From positions 1 to 37,541 of the forward strand of contig NZ_JAHXRW010000018.1 in NCBI RefSeq assembly GCF_019429625.1: a DNA stretch of 37,541 nucleotides. The letters are read 5' to 3'. A program made the position numbers and the translations under genes. Below, one piece after another: positions 24,865 to 32,612 of the stretch. The stretch comes from Celeribacter sp. PS-C1. GTDB taxonomy: Bacteria; Pseudomonadota; Alphaproteobacteria; Rhodobacterales; Rhodobacteraceae. The notes beneath the pieces were generated by a model. It was not told the origin of the DNA and made no database searches. It saw only the letters and a program-made list of their open reading frames with translations. Every line of letters begins with the position of its first letter. Position 1 is the stretch's first letter.

Positions 24865-24934
24865 GCTCTCTTCGAGATCAAGTGAACCGGAGCAGAACGA
24901 GCGTCGCTCCGGTTCACTTGATCTCGAAGAGAGC
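24865..24934. repeat. Perfect 29-bp inverted repeat (large hairpin)
   Basis: The left arm at 24865-24893 (starting GCTCTCTTCGAGATCAAG) is repeated exactly in reverse complement at 24906-24934, leaving a 12-base loop (AGAACGAGCGTC). This is far longer than a usual terminator and has no T run. It lies in a 425-base gap between the 130-residue gene and the MazF-like gene, about 70 bases before the latter starts. Candidate roles are a strong bidirectional stop, an RNase III-cut leader, or a folded single-strand recombination or replication site. The remainder of the gap shows nothing else. Confidence 0.8.
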
Positions 24935-25003
24935 ATTCAGAAACATCAGCAAGATGAATCTGAAGAGGGGCGACAAGATTTTCCTTAAATCTCGGAGCCC
25001 ATC

Positions 25004-25498
25004 ATGACAGCACATATAGCGGGCGCAAAGCGTCCACTTACCACCGGCGACATCGTTTCGTTTTACTTCCCTTATTCTGACGGCCCTGGCGATAAAAAAC
25101 GCACTTGTGCGGTGATCCACGCCGACGACGCGACGGGCGAAGTGGTCTTGGCCTACGGAACATCAAATTTTCCTGAGGAGAAAGAGAAGCACGCCTTGAC
25201 GTTGAGAGATGCTACCCTTCTGGCTCTTCTCAAACTTCACAAACCGACACGGTTTCGTTGGGAGCGTCGTATCCGTGTCCAGCAATTTGACAGGCGATTT
25301 GCACCGAACCACAAAGGTGCTGTTGTCATCGGAAGGCTCCCCTCCGGAAGCATTGATTGGCAGGTTGCGTATGCAAAACTTCCTTACAAGACGCCTGACC
25401 AGGAACGTCAAGGAATACACCCTCCTAAAGCTAAGCCCTCACAAAAGCGATGCGCACTGTTTGGGCGCCGCAAGCCTCGCGCCGCCATGGTCGCGTGA
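25004..25498 (+). CDS. MazF/PemK-like protein, no adjacent antitoxin seen
   Basis: 164 residues. The N-terminal GDIVSFYFPYSDGPGDKKRTCAVI (15-38) matches the start of MazF/PemK-fold proteins (GDIVxxxFPxSDGxxxKxRPxxVI), and EVVLAYGTSN follows as the next strand. The C-terminal ~60 residues are basic (KAKPSQKRCALFGRRKPR) and longer than classic MazF. Known members are mRNA interferases, but here the usual antitoxin gene just upstream is absent; instead there is the long inverted repeat. The protein may be a solitary toxin, a decayed pair, or a MazF-fold protein with another task. GGAG precedes the ATG. Confidence 0.65.
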   Translation: MTAHIAGAKRPLTTGDIVSFYFPYSDGPGDKKRTCAVIHADDATGEVVLAYGTSNFPEEKEKHALTLRDATLLALLKLHKPTRFRWERRIRVQQFDRRFAPNHKGAVVIGRLPSGSIDWQVAYAKLPYKTPDQERQGIHPPKAKPSQKRCALFGRRKPRAAMVA

Positions 25499-25510
25499 AA
25501 CTCTTTTCCT

Positions 25511-25855
25511 TTATTCGATCGGGGCGGCAGCGTCCCGCCCGTGCTCGTTCGGAGCACGGGCAAAGGATTTCAAAGCTTCTTCGCCTGCCTTCGCGGCCGG
25601 CACATAGCCGCGTTTCATTTTTTGCCCCGCCAGCTTCCTCAGCGCGCCCGCAGCCATCTCGACATCCTCGTGCGTGTCGATGAGGAGTTGCCCCCGAAAC
25701 CCGATCCTTCCCCACTCGCGCATGAGTGACGCTCGGCCAAAAAGGTCACGTTGAATCGTCATGCGGTAATACCGCCGCATGTTCATGTCCGGCTCGATCC
25801 GTTTGAGATCGAGTGACAAGGAAAACCCGTCAGCGTCAGAATGAATATGCGACAT
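25511..25855 (-). CDS. WGR-domain protein
   Basis: 114 residues. The WGR domain occupies about 27-85 (RRYYRMTIQRDLFGRASLMR), with the name-giving W48-G49-R50 in REWGRIGFRG and a helix near EMAAGALRKLAGQKMKRGY. WGR domains bind nucleic acid in PARPs and in many small bacterial proteins on plasmids and islands. Residues after ~90 are low complexity. It is convergent with the MazF-like gene, with 12 bases between the stops. AGGAGG lies somewhat far (about 12 bases) upstream of the ATG. Confidence 0.85.
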   Translation of the reverse strand: MSHIHSDADGFSLSLDLKRIEPDMNMRRYYRMTIQRDLFGRASLMREWGRIGFRGQLLIDTHEDVEMAAGALRKLAGQKMKRGYVPAAKAGEEALKSFARAPNEHGRDAAAPIE

Positions 25856-26253
25856 GTTGAGGAAGACCTCCTGATGGGTACCATATCAGGTGCGCTCTCA
25901 CCTTTCTACAACGGAGACATTGCGCACCTAACGCACCAATGCCGGAATGCCCTGGCTCGCAAAATGGACATGTCGGCGGTTACTGGTCCCATCGCCTTTG
26001 TGAAGGCGTATTGCGGCTTCAACCACCCTGCCCTGCGGTTCTTATTGCTCATGTCACTGTGGACCTGTCACGGAATCGTTCCGCAGGCAGTTCATTGAAA
26101 CCTGTGAATTCAAGACAGACCACTTGGGTGGGAGTGATCACGGTGGGGACGACCACACTGCCTCGCTAAAAAGATCGACGCGGTTTGAGTCAATTTTTTC
26201 AGAATTTCGCGAAACGACCGCATCTCCTGATCAGCTTGAACAGGAGACACCAC
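25856..26253. other. Intergenic stretch between the WGR gene and the recombination module
   Basis: A rightward open frame at 25841-26098 (85 codons) overlaps the WGR gene start and has no family resemblance or convincing ribosome site, so I do not call it. The stretch should hold the WGR promoter (leftward) and the promoter of the double-HTH gene (rightward); no boxes were clear enough to mark. Confidence 0.3.
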
Positions 26254-26631
26254 ATGCTGACCACCGCCGACGTCGCACACCACCTGGCACTTACATCTAC
26301 GACAGTGCGACGCAAAATTCGAGATGGGGAGATTTTGGCGACCCGCGTACGACGCGACTACCGCGTCACTTGGGAAAACGTCTGGGCATGCGAGCACGGA
26401 CCGATGCCGAAACGCGGCATACAAGAGCGATACAAGGCGCCCTTGCTGACGAAGAAACACCTCGCCTCGGCCACAGCCTATAACCTCCGGACGATCGAGC
26501 GGTGGATTGAGGAAGGGCTACCGACCCGGAATGTCTTTGGGAGCGTCCGGATCAATCCGTTCGATGCGCAGGATTGGCTGCGGAACATGAAAGGCTTCGT
26601 GATCGAAACCCTTGATCGGGGAGAAGCCTGA
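26254..26631 (+). CDS. Double helix-turn-helix protein, possible recombination directionality factor
   Basis: 125 residues from the ATG at 26254, preceded by AGGAGACACC. Two excisionase-like HTH units are arranged in tandem. One covers about 2-45 (LTTADVAHHLALTSTTVRRK, then RVRRDYRVTWENVW) and the other about 65-110 (LLTKKHLASATAYNLRTIER, then INPFDAQDWLR). Each has the pattern HTH, short wing with arginines, and a W-containing helix. Proteins of this type act as excisionases or regulators beside tyrosine recombinases, and two recombinase genes follow directly. A DNA-bending accessory role for the module is inferred. Confidence 0.75.
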   Translation: MLTTADVAHHLALTSTTVRRKIRDGEILATRVRRDYRVTWENVWACEHGPMPKRGIQERYKAPLLTKKHLASATAYNLRTIERWIEEGLPTRNVFGSVRINPFDAQDWLRNMKGFVIETLDRGEA

Positions 26632-26933
26632 AATGCTCCGGCTTTGCACACCTCGCACAGAACATGCTCCGACACACCGGAACTTCTCCCGACATTTGCA
26701 CAAAGGCCCTCAAACACGAATCGGTGTTATGTTTGCGGCCGTGTTTGCAAAAGCGGGACTTTTCCCGACTTTCTGTGCGAATTTCCCCCGCCGCACCAGC
26801 GCCGATCTCTCGCGCGATGCGCTTCGAATTCTCACGAGACAACAGGTCATTCAAACCGGCGCGTCCGCCTGCGCTCGCAGCTCCATCTTTTGAGAGCCGC
26901 GAGCACACGCCGAGGCGCCGACAGGAGAAAGAG
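26632..26933. other. Gap between the HTH gene and recombinase 1
   Basis: These 302 bases can be read as a 90-codon N-terminal extension of the recombinase, but the extension is basic, low complexity and lacks a ribosome site. TTTGCAAAAGCGGGAC at 26747-26762 recurs exactly inside the recombinase gene at 28556-28571, each followed by a short GGGAC/GTCCC-like inverted repeat. Whether this is chance or a binding site is open. Confidence 0.35.
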
Positions 26934-28868
26934 ATGACCTACCAGAACCAAGCCACATTTGTAGAACCGACGTCGAACCTTCTCGACGCCCTAAACTGGG
27001 CGGAAGCGAGCGGAGAGCCCTATGACGCGATCTGCGAAGTCCGCAAGATCCCTGCCCGGCTCAATCTGACAGATCACGACTTGATCTCGCTGTCCGCTGA
27101 TCTCGTGAACTTCGAAAAGAACATCGCGCCGTCCGCCTATGGCGCGGTGTCAAATGCCAAGGATTTGGAAACCGCGCGCCGCCGCGGGAATTCGCGGGTT
27201 CGGAACCTGTTGAAACGTTTCCATGAAGCTCGGGACGGCGCACCTGCGAGCACCGGACGCGAGCAGTGGGACGCCTTGATCGCCTTCGTCTCAGACCGCG
27301 AGGGGTTTGCCGATCGCGGCGCCGAGTTCACAACCGGACAGTCTCGGGGCTTGACCGCTTTGCGGTCCCGATCGCCTGTCGCGCCGAAGGACCTTTCACA
27401 GTCCGACATCGACCGGATGATGGCGAACGCCTCATCCGAGAAGCGCAAATCCATCCGCAAGGCGATCACCTTCCTTAACCGGCTGACCGAGGATTACAGC
27501 GGAAACCCCGACCTCGCCGGAGTGTTGCCAGCGGAGCGCTTCGATCTTCCCGCCTCCCCGGATCGCGCACGTGCCATCGCTTGGGACAGCCTCCCGGCGG
27601 CCCTTCGAGCCTCGGCAGAGGCCGCGATGAGCGCGGCTGTGGCCGGACCAATGGCACTGGTCGAACAGGCACGGACGCGCATCAGGAATGGCGAGGACGC
27701 CAAGACTGTCATGGCGGAACTGAACGAGACAGCGTCCATGGCGCGCAAGGCCCCGCAAAACCCGGACGCCGCGAAATCCAGCTACCATTCTGCGATCACG
27801 TGGCTGTTCCGGGCAGCTGAGGACATCGGGCGGGATGTTTCTACGTTCGAAACCCTGGACGGACTTTATGATCCGGAAATCCTTGATGCGGCCTGCCAAC
27901 AGCAAATTGAACGCTCGACGTGTTCGGAGGCACTGAAAGACCCGAAGAAGACACAGACGCTCGGGGCGCGCCTCACGGCGCTCGGCACCTTGGCGCGCCA
28001 CGGGATGCATCGCAGCGACCTCGCCGCCCTGGTCGATTTCCAGAAACAACTGCACGCCGAGCATGTCGTCAAACCCGGCAAGGTGACCTCGGAAAGTGCC
28101 GACGCTCTCTGTCGCCTGATTCAAACGTCGCCGCATCTCGCTGCAAATTTCGTGAATGCTCCGAAGACAATCGCGGACGCCGCAGAGGAGAAAATACGGG
28201 TGGCGCGCGAATCCGGGGATAAAGAGCGCGAAGCGCGAGGGTTGCGCCTTTTTGCCACCGCCGTTGCCTTTGCTCTCCAAGTGTCGCGACCGGTGCGGAC
28301 GTCGAATGTTATTCGTCTGCGCCATCGCTCAAGCGGGAGCCTCCCTGGTCATCTGGAGTGGGTCGAGAAAGGCAAACATGCCCGCCTGACCTTCAAAGAG
28401 CGAGAGGTGAAAAACGGCAAAGTCATCGTGGTTCACCTTGAAAACGACGAGGCGAGCATCCTGTGGACGTGGCTGACGGAGCACCGCGCGCGCTTCATAC
28501 AGCTCCGGGGTCTCGAGGACTCTGCCTACGTCATTCCGGGGGATGCGATGCCCCGTTTGCAAAAGCGGGACGTGTCCCTTCCGCGCGGGTGCGTGGCCCC
28601 GAGCACCATGAGCGAGATCTGGCACGAGGGCGCGCGGCTTATCGGGATTGACCTGACGCCGCATCAGGCGCGCCACGCCATCGCAACGCTTATCCTCGCC
28701 GTGGAGCCTGGCAATTTCGCCAAAGTGGCCTCAGTTCTCGGCGACACCGAAGAGACCGTCCGTAAACACTACGGTCGCGACAGCGGCGAAGCCGCGGCAC
28801 GCGAAGTCCGAGCGGTGCTGAAATCGCGTCACCCGAAGATGTTCCGGAAGATGAAAGGAGGGGCATGA
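26934..28868 (+). CDS. Large tyrosine recombinase (recombinase 1)
   Basis: 644 residues from the ATG at 26934, preceded by AGGAGAAAGAG. The C-terminal catalytic domain (about 430-640) shows R455 (RPVRTSNVIRLRH), a likely K488, H577-x-x-R580-H581 (TPHQARHAIA) and nucleophile Y613 (ETVRKHYGRD). The LGH position reads LGD (D604). The long N-terminal part (1-420), largely helical, would contain core-binding and dimerisation domains and is much longer than phage integrases, as in TnpB of Tn554-type elements. The stop overlaps the next gene by ATGA, coupling the two recombinases. Confidence 0.88.
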   Translation: MTYQNQATFVEPTSNLLDALNWAEASGEPYDAICEVRKIPARLNLTDHDLISLSADLVNFEKNIAPSAYGAVSNAKDLETARRRGNSRVRNLLKRFHEARDGAPASTGREQWDALIAFVSDREGFADRGAEFTTGQSRGLTALRSRSPVAPKDLSQSDIDRMMANASSEKRKSIRKAITFLNRLTEDYSGNPDLAGVLPAERFDLPASPDRARAIAWDSLPAALRASAEAAMSAAVAGPMALVEQARTRIRNGEDAKTVMAELNETASMARKAPQNPDAAKSSYHSAITWLFRAAEDIGRDVSTFETLDGLYDPEILDAACQQQIERSTCSEALKDPKKTQTLGARLTALGTLARHGMHRSDLAALVDFQKQLHAEHVVKPGKVTSESADALCRLIQTSPHLAANFVNAPKTIADAAEEKIRVARESGDKEREARGLRLFATAVAFALQVSRPVRTSNVIRLRHRSSGSLPGHLEWVEKGKHARLTFKEREVKNGKVIVVHLENDEASILWTWLTEHRARFIQLRGLEDSAYVIPGDAMPRLQKRDVSLPRGCVAPSTMSEIWHEGARLIGIDLTPHQARHAIATLILAVEPGNFAKVASVLGDTEETVRKHYGRDSGEAAAREVRAVLKSRHPKMFRKMKGGA

Positions 28869-30223
28869 GCATGGCCAGATTAACAACAGCAGAGCACCTG
28901 CAAGCGGTTCCCGCCCCCATCAAACGTTCGATGCTCGCTCCTGATGCCAAACTTGCGCCGGGCGCGGCAGCGGTCGTCGGGCGTTTCTTCCGGACGCTAA
29001 AGGAAACGGGTGATCCTCACGACAATCCATCCGCCAAGACCTTCCAATTGGCGGCACAGTCGGAATCGACGCTGGCAACCCTGCTGCGCGCGCTCGCCAA
29101 ATATGCGCCCCAGGTTTCCACGGCCACGGGCCGGGAACTACGGCGGTCCTATTACGCGCGACGCCCCGGCGGTTCCGCATATTCGCTGTCACCACAGAAA
29201 GCCGGGGCCGACGCCGCCCCCGCTGTCGCGCCCTCGACATGGCCGATCGACTGGCAGCTCATGTATGTCGCGATGGCGGCATCGCGCGAGCTCAAGCCCA
29301 GCTCTTTGAAGCGGCACTTTGCATCCATCGATCGATGCGCAGCTGTGCTCGGAGACACAGAAGCGGATGGGGCCCTGAATTTCTACACGGCCTATTGCCT
29401 CGGAGAACGATTCCGAGAGCTTGGGCTCAAGCATAAGACCATCGCCGGATATCTCTGTGGACTGGTCTCCCTTGGCCGCCATGGCGGCGTTGAGGATCAG
29501 AATTTGAACGGGGTCAGGTTGATGGTGAAATACCACCTCGATCTGGCCAGCATGGAGATCAAGGAAAAGATCTCGCGCATCGAGGCGCTGATAGAGAAAG
29601 GCGGTTTCGATTACATCGCGCAGGTTATCGGCGAGCTCAGAACAGGTATGATGGCTATGCCGCAACACTCGGCACATGCGGAAAAGCTGCGCCAGACTAT
29701 TGCGCTCCTCGCGCTCCACATCAACAAACCGGGGCGCACGGGCGATGTCTCCCAATGGCGCTTGGGGCGCGAGTTGATCCGGCATCCGGACGGCACTTGG
29801 GAGCTCACATGGGAACAGGAGAAAACGGGTTGGGAAACCTCGGCCGGAAGGCTTTGGCACGAAGTCTCGGACCTGCTCGACGTGCTTATTCTCGCCGGTC
29901 GCCCGGATCGTCTCGTCCATCTCCGATACCAAGGCCTGCAGGGCGCAAATTGGCTGACGCTTGAAGAGCGGACCCCCGACCGGAAACTCCCGAGTCTCAG
30001 GATCAAGGAGGCAATCGGTGTGCCCTCACATGATCTGCGCACACTTGCGGCTGAATATCTTCGTCAGGCGGACCCGCGCCGCGCACCTGATATCATTCAA
30101 ACGCATCTCGGGCACCGAACCCTCAAAGCCGGTGAGGAATACCGCATTGCCTGCAAAAGCGATGTCGCCGCACGGGACTGGCTGGCCCTGAAGCGCGACA
30201 TTGCAGCAGGGTGCCTCACATAG
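28865..30223 (+). CDS. Second tyrosine recombinase (recombinase 2)
   Basis: 452 residues, ATG at 28865 overlapping the stop of recombinase 1. The catalytic set is visible: R291 (NKPGRTGDVSQWRLG), K320 (EQEKTGW), H389 and R392 (SHDLRTLAAEY), H417 (THLGHRTL) and Y426 (AGEEYRIAC). The N-terminal half (about 125-225) fits a core-binding domain. A co-translated pair of different-sized tyrosine recombinases next to a small accessory gene recalls the tnpA-tnpB-tnpC plan of Tn554 and similar elements. The module could move the island it sits in. Confidence 0.88.
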   Translation: MSMARLTTAEHLQAVPAPIKRSMLAPDAKLAPGAAAVVGRFFRTLKETGDPHDNPSAKTFQLAAQSESTLATLLRALAKYAPQVSTATGRELRRSYYARRPGGSAYSLSPQKAGADAAPAVAPSTWPIDWQLMYVAMAASRELKPSSLKRHFASIDRCAAVLGDTEADGALNFYTAYCLGERFRELGLKHKTIAGYLCGLVSLGRHGGVEDQNLNGVRLMVKYHLDLASMEIKEKISRIEALIEKGGFDYIAQVIGELRTGMMAMPQHSAHAEKLRQTIALLALHINKPGRTGDVSQWRLGRELIRHPDGTWELTWEQEKTGWETSAGRLWHEVSDLLDVLILAGRPDRLVHLRYQGLQGANWLTLEERTPDRKLPSLRIKEAIGVPSHDLRTLAAEYLRQADPRRAPDIIQTHLGHRTLKAGEEYRIACKSDVAARDWLALKRDIAAGCLT

Positions 30224-30358
30224 CAGGACCGAGCACCGCACAAACCGGAATCGCTCAGTTCAAGTGTCCAAAGCCTTCATTCGTGAGCGGCCCGGGTTGG
30301 GCGTCGATTGACCGCTCTGAACGACACATGGCACTCTCGATCGGGCGGCGCGAAGTAG

Positions 30359-30742
30359 AGATCGGGCGCGGCTCCAAAGACCTACCCCGTACATGCGCTC
30401 GAGCAATGGCTGCATTTCGCGAAGAAGGATATCGGCCCCGTCTTCGTGCGGACGTCTCGAGACGGAAAGCGTACACTGGCGACCCGGCTAAGCGACAAAG
30501 ATGTTGCCCGGCTGATCAAGAGAACCGTGCTCGGCGCCGGGATCCGCGCAGAACCTGCCGAGAAGGAACGCCTTGCGCTGTTCTCGGGGCACAGCCTACG
30601 CGCGGGCCTCGCAAGCTCTGCGGAGGTCGATGAACGGTACGTGCAGAAACAGTTCGGTCATGCTTCGGCCGAGATGACACGTCGCTATCAGCGTCGACAG
30701 GATCGTTTCCGGATCAATCTGACCAAGGCAGCGGGCCTATGA
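30359..30742 (+). pseudogene. Third tyrosine recombinase, C-terminal relic
   Basis: About 125 codons of a different integrase family, open from after a TAG at 30356-30358. Recognisable parts are PKTYPVHALEQWL (usual form CPVRALEAWL), FSGHSLRAGLASS (H-x-L-R box), QFGHASAEMTRRYQRR (GH and the Tyr) and the stop at 30740. Upstream coding, including the first catalytic Arg, is absent or frameshifted: EIGRGSKD occurs in another frame just before. It cannot make a whole recombinase. The stop overlaps the tail of the convergent parE gene. Confidence 0.75.
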
Positions 30743-31084
30743 AGTGGAACAGTGGCCTTCCTCTTTCAACGCTGTGAGCGCTGCCACGTGACGAGGGAGG
30801 TCGCTGCGCGCGTGCAGGATATCGACAATGATGACGACGTCGGGCTTGTCCAGAAAAACCAAGAAATGCTCCCCTGCCCTGACAAAGCGCAATTCATCGG
30901 CCTCATCCACGAGGACCGCGCAACTCCGACTATGTGCTTGGCCGCTCAGAATTGCTTCACAGCGGTTGAGCAATTCAATCTCATAAAGCTCAGCCTGACG
31001 AAGTCCGAAATTTTCAATCGTCCATCTGGCAATCTCGACCAAGCTGGCTTCCGCGCGCCGCGTCAACCGCAAGGATCGGCTCAT
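30737..31084 (-). CDS. parE: ParE-family toxin
   Basis: 115 residues of the RelE/ParE superfamily: LRLTRRAEASLVEIARWTIENFG at the N-terminus, then ELRFVRAGEHFLVFLDKPDVVIIVDILHARSD, the usual beta-strand core with the ILHAR ending. ParE toxins poison DNA gyrase; RelE-type members cut mRNA, and the DIVEIARW/ILHAR pattern favours ParE. The start overlaps the antitoxin stop by four bases, the normal order (antitoxin first). The C-terminus is somewhat extended (TALKEEGHCSTS). Confidence 0.9.
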   Translation of the reverse strand: MSRSLRLTRRAEASLVEIARWTIENFGLRQAELYEIELLNRCEAILSGQAHSRSCAVLVDEADELRFVRAGEHFLVFLDKPDVVIIVDILHARSDLPRHVAALTALKEEGHCSTS

Positions 31085-31338
31085 GGGATGGTACGCGCTC
31101 TCGCAAAAGCACGGCGGACCACATCTTCCCCGCGGCCCTCCACGAGATCACCCGCCTTCGCCTGTGCCAAGCCTTCAAGTAGGCCTTCGCGAATCCCGGC
31201 AAGTTGAGCTTCTTCACGCTCAAGCAATCGCAAACCAGCCCGCATCGCCTCGCTCGCGTTCTGGTACCGCCCCGACGCTACCAGCGCCTGAACAAGCTGA
31301 TCCTGCATTTCAGTCAGGACGACGTTGCGTGTCACCAT
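31081..31338 (-). CDS. parD: ParD-family antitoxin
   Basis: 85 residues with an N-terminal ribbon-helix-helix DNA-binding domain (about 1-45: NVVLTEMQDQLVQALVASGR, YQNASEAMRAGLRLLE). A disordered toxin-binding tail ends RRAFARARTIP. It neutralises the ParE toxin and represses its own promoter. GGAG precedes the ATG. This pair probably stabilises the island or replicon that carries it. Confidence 0.9.
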   Translation of the reverse strand: MVTRNVVLTEMQDQLVQALVASGRYQNASEAMRAGLRLLEREEAQLAGIREGLLEGLAQAKAGDLVEGRGEDVVRRAFARARTIP

Positions 31339-31352
31339 GGTAAAATCTCCTT

Positions 31353-31387
31353 GTTGGCAATATATGCTAACGCGCAGTTCGGGTCAA
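31353..31387 (-). promoter_or_regulatory. parDE promoter with overlapping operator
   Basis: On the minus strand, TTGACC (31387-31382) and TATATT (31364-31359) are spaced by 17 bases. The palindrome GTTAGCA-TATAT-TGCCAAC (31353-31371, one mismatch) covers the -10 box, which fits autorepression by the ribbon-helix-helix antitoxin. Confidence 0.75.
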
Positions 31388-31528
31388 TTGAACTCCGATA
31401 TCGGACAAGATCACCAGAAACCAGCACGGAAACTCCGGCGATCCGGACGCCGAGGGCTCCTCTGATGTCGAGGATGCGAATGGGATCACCCTACCCTCTC
31501 ACACTGCAGGCTGCAGCAATTTGGATCG

Positions 31529-31589
31529 GATTGGGAAACCTCGGCCGACAAGCTTTGGGACGAGGTCTCGGAACTGCTCGACGTGCTTA
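31529..31589 (+). pseudogene. Fragment duplicated from a recombinase 2-like gene
   Basis: About 54 of 61 bases match 29828-29888 inside recombinase 2. Translated it reads DWETSADKLWDEVSELLDVL, against GWETSAGRLWHEVSDLLDVL there. The flanks show no similarity, so this is a short relic of a related, not identical, recombinase gene. It sits in the 465-base gap between parD and the next gene. The rest of the gap holds only AT-rich sequence with an imperfect TGTTTTGTTGTC.../GACAGCAAAACA inverted repeat (about 31670-31715). Confidence 0.75.
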
Positions 31590-31803
31590 AGCATCCACGA
31601 CGTCGGTGCATCGTTCAAAACAGCGCTGCGGATCACTCGAAAATTGAGAGTCATCTCTCGAGTGGAGTTGTTTTGTTGTCCGTTTTCTCGGGCAGAAACA
31701 GACAGCAAAACACATCCACGTTGAGAAGAAGGGAAGGCAAAAAAGAAAAACACATGCTTGGCACCCGACGCATCCCGCGCTCGGGCACAACCGGAGAACA
31801 AAA

Positions 31804-32187
31804 ATGTTCGATAACACCCGGCACTTCACCACCCCGCTTCATGAGTTCGCGCGAGAATTCTCAGAAGCCGTTCAAAACACGGCCCTCCTTCTCGGCGGGC
31901 TCCCCTACCTTCGCTGTGCGGGCGCACTGCTCGACGACCTGCAAGAGCAGACCGTCATCACACGCAAAATGCGGCGCAACGCGCTAGCACTGCGCGATCT
32001 GCTCCATCTCGAGCATGTGCACGACGTCGATCGCCCCGAAGCAGCGTATTTCGCGGAATTGCATCCCGAGATGCCGGTCATCGAGGACATCTGTCTGCTC
32101 GCGGACAGATTCGATGATGCGCTTCTCGTCACAGGCATCCTCTCACCCGATGACGTCGAAACTTATTACATCGACGAGGAGGTGTAA
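31804..32187 (+). CDS. Hypothetical acidic protein, 127 residues
   Basis: I do not recognise the family. It is mostly helical (LHEFAREFSEAVQNTALLLG; TRKMRRNALALRDLLHLEHV) and ends in a strongly acidic tail (SPDDVETYYIDEEV). GGAGAACAAAA precedes the ATG. It is followed after two bases by the next gene, whose ribosome site GAGGAGGTG lies in the end of this one, so the two form an operon. No signal or membrane segment is present. Confidence 0.65.
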   Translation: MFDNTRHFTTPLHEFAREFSEAVQNTALLLGGLPYLRCAGALLDDLQEQTVITRKMRRNALALRDLLHLEHVHDVDRPEAAYFAELHPEMPVIEDICLLADRFDDALLVTGILSPDDVETYYIDEEV

Positions 32188-32189
32188 CG

Positions 32190-32612
32190 ATGGAAGAAAA
32201 CAAAATGTCCCCGCTCCGCGATGCGATCCTTCAAGCTCTGGCCCTCAAAGAGGCGGCCCGAGAGGCGCTCGACGAGATTTCAGCCCATCCAGACTGCGAT
32301 CCGATCCTGCGACGCCAGACCTATGAATTAGACCGCGCCATCGATCAAAACACATTCCATTCGGAACACGCGATCTACGAGATGCAGCGCATCCTCTGCC
32401 AAGCCAATGAATGGATCAAAGCTGGCGAAGAAAAGGTGCTGATCTGGGATGAAGGTTGTCCACATGCCGGCTGGATCGAAACAGTGTTGCAAGACGATCT
32501 CGCGATCCTCGATCACAAATGCAAGGCGCTGCGAGAATTGCTCCGGGTCGTCACTACGATCGTGAATATGGTTGCGGCCGATCTGATTGAGGAAAAACTC
32601 TACGGAGCATAG
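32190..32612 (+). CDS. Hypothetical helical protein, 140 residues
   Basis: Unrecognised. Long amphipathic helices (LRDAILQALALKEAAREALD; ILRRQTYELDRAID; EMQRILCQANEWIKAGEEKV) suggest a helical bundle or coiled-coil partner. IWDEGCPHAGWIE is the only distinctive loop. It is translationally linked to the preceding gene and followed by more than 600 bases without a clear gene. It may work with its partner; no role can be assigned. Confidence 0.65.
   Translation: MEENKMSPLRDAILQALALKEAAREALDEISAHPDCDPILRRQTYELDRAIDQNTFHSEHAIYEMQRILCQANEWIKAGEEKVLIWDEGCPHAGWIETVLQDDLAILDHKCKALRELLRVVTTIVNMVAADLIEEKLYGA

Noticed and set aside
22500-25000. CRISPR-like or integron cassette array suggested by repeated hairpins between small genes
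   Set aside because: The hairpins are all different in sequence, there are no regular spacers, the genes are on both strands, and no cas or intI gene is present.
25841-26098. Rightward 85-codon frame beginning inside the WGR gene
   Set aside because: Overlaps the start of a supported gene, lacks a convincing ribosome site and has no recognisable sequence features.
26664-26933. N-terminal 90-codon extension of recombinase 1
   Set aside because: The extension is low complexity and basic and has no ribosome site, whereas the ATG at 26934 is preceded by AGGAGAAAGAG.
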